64,000 nt of DNA, taken from NCBI GenBank assembly GCA_948144175.1, contig CANXME010002010.1, forward strand, positions 3,298,501 to 3,362,500, written 5' to 3'. Below, piece after piece: positions 1-11,684 of this stretch. The stretch is from Closterium sp. NIES-65 (lineage: Eukaryota > Streptophyta > Zygnematophyceae > Desmidiales > Closteriaceae). The notes below the pieces were generated by a model. That model ran no database searches. It saw nothing but the letters and a program-made list of their open reading frames with translations, and was not told the DNA's origin. Position numbers and translations under genes: made by a program. Each line of letters begins with the position of its first letter. Positions within the stretch are counted from its first letter, which is position 1.

Positions 1-3000
1 ACTGCACGCCAGCGGGGTGGGGGTTTTGGTCCGTGCACCTACGTCCTGCGCACCGGCGACCGTGCGGGTGAGCAGTGTGGGGGTGCGCACCCCACTCCGC
101 GCTGCTTTGGCCGCCTGACGGACGCGTGGCGTCACCAGTTCCCGGAGGCCTCCGAGATCCCTCGCTGGGACGAGCTGTCTAGGGCGGGGGTTGCCATCTT
201 TGATCTTGACTTTGATGCTATTCTCTCTGCCATGTATGCTGTGTCTCATAGTGATGAGGGTGACTGCTACCGCTGTTTCCCGCCCGATCCGGGCATTGAG
301 GCTGCTGCCCTAGGTGCTTGCGCACTGCTGCTCTAGGTGCTAGTGTGTCTGCGTCCTCAGGTACTGGTGAGTCTGCGCTCTCAGGTACTACGTTGGCTTC
401 GGCCTCCCTCACCTTCACTCTTGACTCTGGGGCGTCTCGCTCCTTCTTTCGGGACCGCACCACACTCACGCCGCTTAGTCGGCCGGTTGCGGTGTCTCTG
501 GCTGACCCCTCCGGGGGTCCCGTACTGTCTCGCTTCTCCACAGTCCTCCCGTGTCCGGCGGCTCCCTCTGGCGCCCTGTCTGGTCTCTACCTCCCCTCGT
601 TCTCGACGAACCTGGTGAGTGGTGCTGACCTACAGGATGGGGGAGTACACTAGTTCACTCCTGCGCGTCAGCGGGTGACCCACTGTACAGAGGCTAGCAC
701 ATGCCGGCACCTGGCTACGTTTACCCATCAGCCGGGGTCGAGCCTGTACACACTGACCACTGCGTCTCCTCCCGTTAATGAGTCTGGTAGAGTCGCTTCG
801 TCCGGTCAGGTGTTTGCTGCAGCGTCCAGGTCTGGTCCTGAGTCTGCCCCCTGTTCGTGTCGTCTCTTGTCTCATGAGACTCTCCTCTGGCACCACCATC
901 TTGGTCACCCCTCTCTGCTTCGGCTCAGAGGCATGGCCTCCCGTCTTCTTGTGTCTGGTCTCCCCCGGTCCCTCCCTCCCCTTCCTCAGGGCCCTGGCCC
1001 TGCCTGTGTCCCCTGTGTCGAGGGGCGCCAGCGGGCTGCCCCTCACTCCTCCCAGTTTCCTCCAACAGAGGCCTCGTTGCAGACGCTTCACATGGACGTG
1101 TGGGGCCCAGCCCGCGTCCGTGGACAGGGTCACGAGTTACACCACGGTCTTCCCCTTGCGCAGCAAGGGTGATGTCAGTGAGGTGCTGATCGACTGGATC
1201 CGCGCGGCTCGTCTCCAGCTCAGGCGGAGCTTTGGCTCGGACTTCCCTGTTCTGCGTCTGCACTTGCACAGAGGCGGAGAGTTCTCCTCTGGCCTACTGC
1301 AAGCCTACTGTAGCGCACGAGGCATCCGTCCGACCTTCACGCTTCCGGACTCACCGCAGCAAAATGGGATTGCTGAGCGCCGCATTGGCATGGTCATGGA
1401 CGTCGCTCGTACGTCTATGATGCATGCGGCTGCCCCCCATTTTCTGTGGCCGTTTGCGGTGAGGTACGCGGCGCATCAGATCAACCTCCACCCCAAGGTC
1501 TCCAGGTTGGAGACCTCCCCAGCCTTGCTGTGGATTGGGAAGGTTGGCGATGCGTCGGTGTTCCGGGTCTGGGGATCTCGGGCGTTTGTCCGCGACTTGT
1601 CTGCGGACAAGCTGTCCCCTCGTGCTGCTCCTTGCGTCTTCCTCGAGTTCCCCCCTGACGGGCCAGGGTGGCAGTTCTACCACCCCACCTCTCGACGTGT
1701 TCTGTCCTCCCAGGACGTCACGTTTGACGAGTAGGTCCCCTACTACTGCCTCTTCCTCTACCGCACTCCGTCCCTCCCCCCACCCCCGCTCTTCCTTGTA
1801 CCAGGTCCCCCCCAGGTAGACCCCCTCCCCCCTCAGGGTCCTGCCCCTTCAGGTGTGTCCCAGGTAGACGCAGTCGAGCCTGTCGAGGTCACTGGTGACT
1901 CTGGTGCTGCTGGGGGTGCTGAGCCTGGGGGTGCTGGACCTGGGGGTGCGGAGTCTGGGGGTGCTGAGCCTGGGGGTACTGCGTCTCGGGGTGCTGAGCT
2001 TGGGGGTGCTGAGCCTGGGGGTGCTAAGCTTGGGGGTGCTACGCCTGGGGGTGCTGAGCATGGAGGTACTACGCCTGGGGGTGATGAGCCTGGAGGTGCT
2101 ACGCCTGGGGGTGCTGGGAGTGGAGTTGCTCCGCCTGGAGGTTCTCCGGGTGCTTCTTCTCGCCGGGAGCCACTCTCTCCACAGGAGCTGCGCGAGTGGT
2201 TTGCCCGGCGCTGGCGCTGTACTGCTGGTGCTGGAGGTTCTTCGGCTGCTGAGGGTACTGCGGTCGCGGGTCCCGGAGGTTCTCGTACTGGAAGTACTGG
2301 AGCTGCTGGGCCTACGGGTTCGACTGGAGCTGGTGCTGCTGAGGGTGTTGGTGTTGAGACTACCGCTGGCAGTCCTACTAGGGGTGCTCCTAGTGCTGCT
2401 GGAGGTGCTGCTGGAGCGGGTGCTCCTGCTGAGGGTACTGGTGCTGTCCCTGCTGCTTCTGGCGTCGTCACGCGGCCTCGACCGTACTTTGTTCCACTCC
2501 TGCAGCAGGTTCTTGGTCTTCCTCCTTCTACTGGTCCTCCTCCTCCCTTAGAGTGTCCACAGCCTGTCCCGTTACAATCACAGCAACAACCTGCCTCCCC
2601 TCTGCCTGCTCCTTCTCCCTACGCTGGTCCTACTGGAGGTCTTACTGAGCGTCGTGAGCCTGCGTCTCGTCTTGCGTCGCCTGTTAGAGCTGCTCGCGCT
2701 AGTGGTCGCGGTTCGCGCCAGCGTCCTCCTCCTGTCCCTGGCACGCACCGGATGTCTCTGCGTCCGTCTACTGCTCCTCTGCGTGCCCCTTTGCCTTCCC
2801 CTCCTGAGTCCTCTCTTCCTAAACTTGCCGACCCTGAGTCGGACTCTCTTCGTGCTGCCAGTCCTACTGTCACGCGTCTCCTTGGTACTGTTGTCACGGA
2901 CCCTTCTTTCGAGTCTACTGCTGCGTCTGCTCTCGTTACTGAGCTCGTCGACTTTGCTGCTCGCTGTCGCTTAGACTTCGCTGCTAGTCTTGTTGCTGAG

Positions 3001-4738
3001 TCTGAGTCTGCCAGTCCTCCGTCCGTCGGGGGGTGAGTGTGCCCTTGGCACGGACGTCCTTGAGGACAGGCAGGAGGAGTTCCAGTGTCTGGCGGCTGCT
3101 TCACCTCATCTCATGTCCGTAATGCTTACCCCTGAGGGAGACCCGGATGCACTTGACATCCCGACTCCGCGCTCTTACGCGGAGGCGATAGAGGGTCCCT
3201 ACTCCTCTCAGTGGCAGGCAGCTATGGATGCAGAGATGGCTTCCTGGAAGTCCACAGGCACCTACGTTGACGCTGTCCCCCATCCTGGGGCGAACATCGT
3301 CAGTGGCATGTGGATCTTCAGGGTGAAGCGGCCGCCGGGTTCTCCGCCTGTCTTCAAGGCGCGTTACGTGGCTCGTGGCTTCAGTCAGCGGCAGGGAGTT
3401 GACTACTTTCAGACCTTCTTCCCCACCCCGAAGATGACCACTCTTTGGGTACTGCTGCACATTGCTGCTCACCGTGACTACGAGCTCCACTCTCTCGACA
3501 TCAGTACAGCTTTCTTGCAGGGCAGCCTGCACGAGGAGATCTGGCTACGCAGCCCACCTGGCTTCACTGGGTCTTTCCCTCCTGGTACCCAGTGGAGTCT
3601 CCGGCGTCCAGTCTACGGTCTCCGCCAGGCGCCACGTGAGTGGCACGACACACTGAGGACTACGCTTGCGGCTCTTGGGTTTGCTCCTTCTACTGCCGAC
3701 CCGTCGTTGTTTCTGCGCACCGACACCTCTCTGCCGCCGTTCTACATCCTCGTGTACGTCGACGACTTGGTCTTTGCCACAGCTGACACTGCTGGACTCG
3801 CCTACGTGAAGTCCGAGCTGTAGAAGCGACACACGTGCACTGACCTGGGTGAACTGCGCAGCTACCTTGGCTTGCAGATCACCCGGGACAGAGCACGCCG
3901 CACCATTACCCTGACTCAGTCACACATGGTGCAGCAGGTCCTTCAGCGCTTCGGCTTCACGTACTCCTCACCTCAGGCCACTCCTCTGCCTACTCGCCAC
4001 TCGCTCTCAGCTCTGCCTTCGGATGAGTCCGTAGAGTCGAGTGGCCCGTATCCAGAGCTTGTTGGCTGCCTCATGTACCTGATGACCTGCACACGACCTG
4101 ACCTTGCATACCCTCTTAGCATTCTTGCACGCTATGTTGCTCCTGGGAGACACCGACTAGAGCACATGGCTGCAGCAAAGAGGGTGTTGCGCTACTTGTG
4201 CAGTACGTCGGGCATGGGGCTAGTGCTTGGAGGGCGGAGTCCAGTGGTCCTCACTGGGCACGCGGACGCTTCTTGGGCTGACGACCAGGCTACGCAGCGG
4301 TCGTCACAGGGTTAAACCTTCAGTCTTGGTTCCGGCTCTGTTTCGTGGCGGGCTACTTGCTCGTCTTTTGTTCTCGGCTCCAGTTGTGAGGCTGAGATCT
4401 ACGCCGGGGCTATGGCTGCCCAGGAGCTTCGCTGGCTCACCTACCTGCTGACCGACCTTGGTGAGCCGCCTCGTTCTCCTCCAGTCCTGTACGTAGACAA
4501 CAAGGCCATGCTGGCCTTGTGTCGAGAGCAGCGACTGGAGCTCAGGACAAAGCACATTGCTCTCCGTTACTTTCTTGCTCGTGAGCTACAGCAGCGTGGA
4601 CAGTTGCGGCTTGCGTACGTGGCCTCTGAGGCCAACACTGCTGATGTTTTCACCAAGGCACTTGCGCCTTGTGATCATCAGCGCTTCTGCACTCAGCATG
4701 GTCTTGTGCCTGTCTTGCCTCACTTGCTCACTTCTTGA
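1..4738 (+). pseudogene. gag-pol polyprotein of element A (disrupted)
   Basis: The reading starts inside gag at the C-X13-C-X3-H-X4-C region (about nt 30-110). Protease LDSGAS is at 420-437, GAG-pre-integrase (LLSHETLLWHH) near 865-900, integrase DVWGP near 1092, and RT YVDD at 3755-3766; RNase H ends at the TGA at 4736-4738. The damage is clear. Frames change within the first 780 nt. About 12 integrase codons, present in D as the RYFLLVVDDYSR stretch, are deleted near 1133. The second catalytic Asp of integrase is His (codon 1267-1269). There is a TAG at 1732-1734. An extra G in the run at 3028-3033 moves RT to another frame. TAG at 3821-3823 and TAA at 4313-4315 follow. It cannot encode a working polyprotein. 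Confidence 0.93.
1909..2126 (+). repeat. 15-bp minisatellite encoding Gly-Gly-Ala-Glu-Pro-like pentapeptides
   Basis: The unit GGGGGTGCTGAGCCT is repeated with small changes and encodes GGAEP/GGATP/GGAES repeats between integrase and RT. The same kind of array, of other lengths, sits at this place in J, K, D, H and M. Because the unit is a multiple of three, other frames also stay open and give long spurious ORFs. Confidence 0.9.
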
Positions 4739-4790
4739 CCTTGCTTGTACTGTCACATATATATACTCCTGCTCTTGCTTGCTTAGCCTC

Positions 4791-4791
<1 letters not shown>

Positions 4792-4856
<65 letters not shown>
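4792..4856. repeat. (TA)n microsatellite in the 3' UTR of A
   Basis: A perfect TA/AT dinucleotide run of about 65 bp lies between the pol stop and the conserved 3' UTR block. Relatives carry only short TATA runs at the same place (K near 26578 and 26614, D near 33466, M near 52994), so this copy has expanded. Confidence 0.97.
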
Positions 4857-4859
<3 letters not shown>

Positions 4860-4875
4860 CTCTTGCATGTGAACT

Positions 4876-5001
4876 GGCCTTTTGGCCTTTGAACTTGTGC
4901 TCGGAATGTGTGGTGACTTTGTGATCCACCCTGAGCTTTGCTTTGCTTTGCTTGACTGGTCTTGTGACCCCTTGTTCTCCCCCACTTTGCCTATGGGGGT
5001 G
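4876..5001 (+). promoter_or_regulatory. Conserved 3' UTR block with GGCC hairpin and hairpin-held polypurine tract
   Basis: The stem-loop GGCC-TTTT-GGCC is at 4876-4887. The block ends with CCCCCA, a 9-nt loop and TGGGGG, then TG directly before the LTR. The G run is the likely plus-strand primer (PPT), and it is one arm of a 6-bp stem. Both hairpins recur in J, G, K, D and E. Their function is inferred from position and conservation. Confidence 0.75.
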
Positions 5002-5136
5002 TGTCAGAACATGATAGCTTATGCTATTGCGTAGGCTATAGTGGGGTATCCCATAGGGGGTACAAAACAACTAGGGTTTCATATTTGTACTCGCTTCATT
5101 CATAGTTCATTCACTTCTCATTCAACTCTTCTCACA
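5002..5136 (+). repeat. 3' LTR of element A (135 bp)
   Basis: It begins TGTCAGAACATG right after the PPT and ends TCTCACA. It matches the other short LTRs of the family, with the shared core GTAGGCTATAGTGGGGTATC followed by an AGGGGGTAC box. No clear TATA box is seen. Confidence 0.9.
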
Positions 5137-5195
5137 CTGACCCGCTACTTAACAAGCTCTTTTATCCCAATGGTCTAGTGGTTGGGATTCTGACA
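5137..5195 (+). repeat. 3' part of a TRIM LTR (same family as 51947-52321)
   Basis: The stretch matches the 3' end of the 141-bp TRIM LTR: GACCCGCTACT, then the TCCCAATGGTCTAGTGG tRNA-like segment, ending TTGGGATTCTGACA. The 5' part is missing because A joins here. No primer site follows, so it is a solo LTR or the 3' LTR of a broken copy. The segment 5171-5181 is a tRNA A-box-like sequence without a B box. Confidence 0.8.
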
Positions 5196-6190
5196 TATCA
5201 AGCATCTCTTCAACTTCTCAAGAAGGTTCTTCAATGACAACAATGCATTCCAAGCTTCTTCATAAGGCTCCTTTCCAAGTTTCTCCTTCAAGCTCCTCTT
5301 CTACTACGAAGGCTCCTCACTAGCAACCAAGTTTGATGTCTCCAGAGTTGATACTCTCATGCTACTCTCTTCCAAGGCTACCATTGATGGTTACTCTCTC
5401 TATGCATGCCTATGTATCCCTCATGAATCTATAAGGCTTGTACTATACCTCTTTCAATATAAGTTTTTGCTCATAAAGTTTTTTTCTACCTAGACTACAA
5501 AGTAGCTATCAAGTGAAGAGTCGCTTACCTCATACTCTACTAGACTATAAGGAAGCTCCAAGCTACAAGCTAAACGAAGGACCATCATCCTACCCAAGGC
5601 TTGAAGTCACTCCCAAGTGAAACCCTCAAGTTGAAGTTCTTCTCTCAAGTTACTTCTACAACTATCCCTAGTAAGATTCACTCAAGTAAGAGTTTATCAC
5701 CTTTCTTATTCTTTTAACAATCTCACACTCTTCTTCTCCTTAGAAATCTTATCTCATCAAGCATTCCACCTTACAAAAGTTTCTCTTTATAGTCACAAGC
5801 TCTAAGCTTCATCTTCTATTCTATCAAGCTCATCCTCACATGCTACAGTTCCACTGTTCATTCTTGTCTTATTCTAGTGTGCAATCATACTCTTTTGTCC
5901 TTATCTCAATCCTTAACAATATTTTGGCTCGTCTGCCGAGTGACGACGACTAGCATGCACGAGGACAAGAGAATTGCAATGTGAAAAAGCATGAACAAAG
6001 CTAAACCATAACGCGCGGAACCTAGGTGTTTTCGGCTTGGCAAGTATGTCTGGCAGAAGCTCGCACGCAGGGTAGCGCTGTCTTCCAGCGGCTGATAACG
6101 GCTGATCAGTTGAGGTCTAGTTGCACACTAGTATCAGCGCTAAAGCTGGTTGCGAAATACTGAAAGGAATTTTTAAGGCATTCCTTAGGG
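5196..6190. other. AT-rich non-coding spacer, origin unknown
   Basis: No convincing ORF is present. The first ~740 bp are pyrimidine-rich and AT-rich, with many short CAAGCTTC/CTCATCAAGC-like words, very unlike the GC-rich elements around it. At 5928-5955 ATATTTTGGCTCGTCTGCCGAG resembles the sequence just after the LTR of some large plant Ty3/gypsy elements. The pyrimidine-rich part could therefore be an old LTR, but no second copy is in the window to prove it. Confidence 0.4.
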
Positions 6191-6214
6191 CGCGTAAATT
6201 CTTCACCTTTCATC

Positions 6215-6621
6215 GTACGGACAGAGGCCCCGTCCGGACTTTTGTAGGGTAACTAGTCTCGTAGCAGTTCGTTAAGATGTTCACAAGACCCCCTGTGACG
6301 TCTTTGCCGTCCGGACACAATCTGACACTTTTCTGCCAAAAAGTGGTCCGAACTAACCAGCCGATATCGTCCGAACGGCATTTCAAACGGTCCGTTTTGT
6401 CTGCGCTGTGATTTGGTCACGAAGTGGATGATTTTCCAACCAATAGGATGCCGCCACTTTTGGTGGCGAAATCTCCAAGTCCTATATGATCTCGGTAATG
6501 CGTGTTATCATTTGTGGCGAGAGTCTATTTTTTCCGAAATGGGAGAAAGTACCACAATTGTGGTCCGGATGCCCTATCGTCCGGACCTGCTTCCCAAACG
6601 TCCGGACAGAGCTCCGTCCGG
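6215..6621. repeat. Cluster of CGTCCGGAC motifs
   Basis: The palindromic core GTCCGGAC or a one-base variant recurs at 6231-6239, 6309-6316, 6368-6375, 6573-6580, 6588-6596, 6599-6607 and 6615-6621, twice with a neighbouring CAGAG. Such clusters are typical of the subterminal regions of plant DNA transposons (CACTA, hAT). Element G begins at its right edge. No terminal inverted repeat was recognised. Confidence 0.55.
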
Positions 6622-6641
6622 CTGGTTTGGAGGCTCCGTCC

Positions 6642-6774
6642 TGCCAAGATTGCAAGCAGGAATGATTGCATTGAATGAAATGTGGGTACAAGTACTAACC
6701 CTAACTTTGAGTTGTACCCCATATGGGCTACCCCACTATAGCCTACACAAAACTAACACATATATAGTTTGACA
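6642..6774 (-). repeat. 3' LTR of element G (about 133 bp)
   Basis: The element-proximal edge is firm: the TGTCAAAC start lies right beside the PPT hairpin (6775-6800). The outer edge at 6642 is set by length and TG/CA ends compared with K and D, so it may be off by about 10 bp. Confidence 0.7.
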
Positions 6775-6982
6775 CACCCCCATAGGCAAAGTGGGGGAGA
6801 ACAAGGGGTCACAAGACCAGTAAAGAAAGGCAAAGCAAGCTCGGGGTGGATCACAACGTCACCACACACTCGAGCACAAACAAAGGGCCACAAGGCCAGG
6901 TCACATGCAGAGGTATATATGCAACAAAAACAGTACAGTGATCACTACCTACCAAGAGCAAGCATGCAGGTATATATATAGA

Positions 6983-9900
6983 TCACAGTACAAGCAAAGT
7001 CACAAAGTGAGCAAGTGAGACGAAACAGACACAAGACCTAACATTGTACGGAAGTGCCTTGGTAAATATATCAGCAGTGTTGGCTCGAGTGGCCACGTGA
7101 GCAAGACGAAGCTGACCACGCTGCTGCAACTCTCGAGCCAGGAAGTAACGCAGAGTGATCTGCTTCGTCCTGTGCTCCAGTCTGTGCTCCTGACACAAGG
7201 CAATGGCGGCCTTGTTGTCTACGTACAGAACTGGAGGAGAACGAGGCCGCTCTCCCAAGTCAGTCAGCAGGTAGGTGAGCCAGCGTAACTCCTTTGCAGC
7301 CATGGCTGTGGCGTAGATCTTAGCCTCACAAGTGGAGCTGAGAATAGAAGACGAGCAGGTAGACCGCCAAGAAACAGAGCCGCAGCTAAGGTTGAAAGTG
7401 TAACCCTGTGACGACCGATGCGTAGCCAGGTCGTCAACCCAAGACGCGTCCAAGTGTCCTATAAGGACAACTAAGCTCCGCCCTCCAAGCACGAGCCCCA
7501 TGCCCGATGTACTACACATGGAGCGCAGTACCCTCTTCACAGCATCCATGTGCACCTTTTGGTGCCTACCAGGAGCCATATAGCGTGCCAGAAGGCCAAG
7601 AGGGTACGCAAGGTTAGGTCGAGTGCAGGTCATCATGTATATGAGGCAGCCCAGTAGCTCTGGGTACGGGCCACTCGGCTCTACGGACTCGTCCGAAAAT
7701 ATAGCTGAGAGCAAGTGACCTGTAGGCAGAGGAGTGGGCTGTGGCGAGGACCAAGTGAAGCCGAAGCGCTGAAGGACCTACTGCACCATGTGTGAATAAG
7801 TCAGGGTGATGGTGCGGCGTGCTCTGTCCCGGGTGATCTGCAAGCCAAGGTAGCTGCGCAGTTCACCCAGGTCCATGCACGTGTGTCTCTTTTGCAGCTC
7901 GGACTTCACGTGGGCGAGTCCAGCAGTATCAGCTGTGGCAAAGACCAAGTCGTCGATGAACACACGGATGTAGAACGGCGGCAGTGAAGTGTCGGTGCGT
8001 AGAAACAGCGACGGGTCAGCAGTGGAAGGGGCAAACCCAAGAGCCGCAAGTGTCGTCCTCAGCGTGTCGTGCCACTCACGGGGCGCCTGGCGGAGACCTT
8101 AGAGTGGCCGACGAAGGCTCCACTGGGTACCAGGAGGGAACGACCCAGTGAAGCCAGGTGGGCGGCGCAACCAGATCTCCTCGTGCAGACTGCCCTGTAA
8201 GAATGCTGTGCTGAAGTCCATAGAGTGAAGCTCGTAGTCACGCTGAGCGGCAACGTGCAGCAGCACCCGAAGAGTGGTCATCTTCGGGGTGGGGGAGAAG
8301 GTCTGGAAGAAGTCAACTCCGTGTCGTTGACTGAAGCCTCGTGCAACGTAACGAGCCTTGAAGACAGGCGGAGAACCCGGCGGCCGCTTCACCCTGAAAA
8401 TCCACATGTCATCGACGATGTTCGCCCCACGAGGGGGAACCTCATTGACGTAAGTGCCTGTGGACTTCCTGGATGCCATCTCTGCGTCCATGGCTGTCTG
8501 CCACTGAGAGTAGAAACCCGCGATCGCCTCAGCGTAAGAACGCGGAGTCGGGATGTCTGGTGCATCCGGGTCTCCCTCAGGGGCAAGCAGCATGGCCACG
8601 AGATGAGGCGCATCGGCTGCAAGACACTCTAAGTCCTCCTGCCTGTCCTCAAGGAAGTCCTTACCAAGAGCACACTCACCCCCGATGGACTGAGGACAGG
8701 CAGACTCAGACTCAGCAACAAGACCAGCGGTGTAGTCTAGACGACAGGCAGCAGCAAAGTCAACAAGCTCAGAGACTAAGGCCGACGCAACAGCAGACTC
8801 AAACGACGGGCCAGTGATAGCAGTGGCGAGCAGACGCTTGACAGTAGGGTGAGCAGCACGAACCAGGTCAGACTCAGGGTCCTGAACGTCAGGCAGAGAA
8901 GACCCATGAGGAGACGGTAGGGGAACACGCTCTGGAAGAGAGGAAGGACGAAGTGCCATAGCATGCGTGCTAGGGACAAGAGGTGGACGCTCACAAGGAA
9001 CACGACGACCAGTGCGACCAGCGCGAACACGCGAGGCAGGACGAGACGCAGGCTCACGATGCTCTGTAAGCGAGTCTCTCTGCTCAGTGTAAGGAGGAGG
9101 AGCAGGCAGTGGTGCGCCGGGCTGCAACGGGAGGCCACTGGAAGACGGGAGGCTAAGAACCTGGCGAAGTACGGAGTCAGGCGGTGGTAGAGACGACGGT
9201 GACAGCGGAGCAAAAAACAGTCGCGACGGTGCAGTGCCACTAGTACCAGTAGCTCCAACGCCTCCAGCAGCTCCAGAACCTCCAGCTCCAGCGCCACTAG
9301 TAGCAGCACCCCCAGAACCGGCACCTCCAGCCTCAAGGTCCCCAACTCCAGGGTCGACAGGACCTGCGCCAGGGCCTCCAGCAGCAGCACCCCCAAAACC
9401 GGCGCCTCCAGCTCCAGGGTCTTCAACGCCAGGGTCAACAGCACCAGCTCCAGGGCCACTTGTCCCAGTACCTCTTGCAGCAGCACCCCCACAACCAGCA
9501 CCTCCAGCTCCAGGGTCTCCAACGCCAGGGTCGACAGCACCAGCTCCAGGACCTCCAGCCCCAGTACCTCAAGCAGCAGATCCCCCAGAGCCGACACCTC
9601 CAGCTCAAGGAGCAGTACCAGTCCCGGCAGCTCTAGTACCTCCAGTATGAGCACCTCCAGGACCAGAGACACCAGTACTCCCAATGCCTCCACGAAAAGC
9701 AGCTCAAGCAGCATGGCTCCTTAGGCGGGTACGCGACGCAAGCCACTCTCGTGCCTGCTGTGGTGAGACAGGCCTGCGTCGTGAAACGAGACTCAGAGGA
9801 ATGCCAGCAGACTCACCACCCCCACCCTCCGCGCCCCCGGGCACCTCACGGACAGGCTCAACACCCCCAGACTCCGCAGCCGCAGGCTCACCACCCCCAC

Positions 9901-11684
9901 GCTCCGCACTCCCCAGCACCTTTCGCGTAGGCTCAGCACCCTCAGAATCAGCACCCCCATCAGCACCTCCCGCAGCATCACCTGAGTCGCTAGTGACCTC
10001 TACAGGCTCAGCCAAGGGGGGCGGGTCTACCTGAGACACACCTGAAGGAGCAGGACCCTGAGGGGGAAGGGGGTCTACCTTAGGGGGACCTGGAGCAAGA
10101 GAATGCGGCGGGGGAGGGAGAGGGGCAGTGCGGTAGGGGAAGAGACGGTAGAAAGGAACTGACTCGTCAAAGGTGACGTCCTGAGAGGGGAAGACATGGC
10201 GCGAGGTGGGGTGGTAAAACTGCCAGCCAGGCGCGTCAGGGACAAAGCCAAGGAAGATACAGGGAATGGTGCGGGAGGAGAGCTTGCCCGCGGACGTATC
10301 GCGGACAAGGGCACGAGCACCCCAGACCTGGAAACGCGACGCATCACCAACCTTCCCTGTCCACCGTAGTGTGGGTGAGGTCTCCGGCAAGGAGACACAG
10401 AGCCAGAGGTTGAGCTGCTGCGCGGCGTACCGGACCGCAAACGGCCACAGAAAATGGGGAGCCACCGCATGAATCAAGGAGGTACGAACGACCTTCATCA
10501 CTAAGCCAATGCGACGCTCAGCAACCCCATTTTGCTGTGGTGAGCCCGAAAGCGTGAACGACTGCTCGATGCCCTCCCCCTGACAGAAGGCCCGCAAGAG
10601 GTCGGAGGTGAACTCACCACCTCTGTTAGAGTGCAGACGCAGGACAGGAAGGTCCTGACGGAACCTGCGGCGGAGCCGGAGACGAACTGCTCGGATCCAA
10701 GGGATCAGGACAGCAGGGACCTCACCCGTGGTGCGCAAGGGGAAGACCGTGGTGTACCGAGAGTAGTAGTCAACAACCAGCAGAAAGTACCGCTCACCGC
10801 CTTGTCCACGAGCGCGGGCTGGGCCCCACACGTCCAAGTGGAGGGTCTGCAGAGGAGCCTCTGTCAAGGGAAACGAGGAGGAGTGAGGAGCGGCGCGGTG
10901 CCGCCCCTCGACGCAAGGAAGCCAGGGCGGCGGAGGGAAGGCAGGGAGGGGAGGGAGAGACATGGGAAGACCAGACAAAAGGAGGCGACGGTGCATGCCA
11001 CGTAGACGTGGCTGGGAGGGGTGGCCCAGGCGGTGGTGCCAGAGAAGAGTCTGGTGCGACAGGGAGCGACACTCACAAGGGGAGGCTACCTGACCTGACG
11101 CAGAAACCTGACCAGTAGCATCTACCTGAGGAGGCGCAGACGTCAGCATGTAAAGACTCGACCATGGTCGACGGGTAAACTTGGCCAGGTGGCGGCCGGT
11201 CTGGGAGCATGTACAGATCGCCACACGCTGTCCTCCAGAGGTAAAGGTGTCAACCCACTGGTCCTAGAGAACTGCGTTGCTCACCAAGTTCGTAGAGAAC
11301 GAGGGGAGGTGGAAGCCTGTCAGTGAGCCAGACGGAACCGCGAACCACAGTGGTGGACCGTGCAAGAACTGGGCCCCCTGAGGGGTCAGCCATAGCGACT
11401 GCAAAAGGTGCAGAGAGTGGTGTGAGTGCAGTATTGTTACGGAAGAAGTAGCGGGAAGCACCTGAGTCTAGCGTGAAGGTGTGCAAGGCCTCAGCTGGCG
11501 CAGTACCTGAGGAAGCAGACTCGCTAGCACCTAAGGCAGCAGCCTCACTAGCACCTAGAGCAGCAACCTCTATACCAAGGTCGTACTGTACACACAGGTG
11601 ACAGTCACTCTCAGCACCACCAGGCAAAGCAGACATGGCAGTAAGGATGGTGTCATAGTCTAAAGCAAAGACACCAACACCCAA
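6983..11684 (-). pseudogene. gag-pol polyprotein of element G (disrupted)
   Basis: Fragments in order on the minus strand are: gag end plus protease (11684-11250, LDSGAS intact); GAG-pre-integrase and integrase (11224-9704, DVWGP and NGVAER present); a low-complexity linker (about 9700-9230); RT fingers and palm (9127-8099, then 7963-7778, where YVDD has become FIDD); and RT end plus RNase H (7714-6983, YVDNKAAIALC present). The D of the integrase SDRGGEF motif is N (HSNRGGEF). Several frameshifts and stops separate the pieces. Family membership with H is clear from the shared VEPVEVTSDSG linker. It is not functional. Confidence 0.88.

Larger units (their letters stand above)
1..5136 (+). mobile_element. 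Element A: Ty1/copia LTR retrotransposon, 5' end outside window
   Basis: The order is gag C-terminus, protease, GAG-pre-integrase, integrase, RT, RNase H, 3' UTR and 3' LTR, which is copia order. The 5' LTR, leader and most of gag lie left of the window. The 3' LTR ends at 5136 and abuts a TRIM LTR fragment, so A probably inserted into that older element. The target duplication cannot be tested because the left flank is missing. Protein similarity by eye is highest to M, D and L. Confidence 0.95.

Noticed and set aside
1833..2551. Long overlapping open frames on both strands over the A linker (for example Leu/Val-rich and Pro/Ala-rich proteins)
   Set aside because: They follow from a 15-bp repeat that is free of stops in most frames. 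The pol frame is supported by relatives; the others have no independent evidence.
5164..5195. A real tRNA-Glu gene at the TRIM LTR fragment
   Set aside because: Only the 5' half with an A box is present. There is no B box or acceptor 3' strand.
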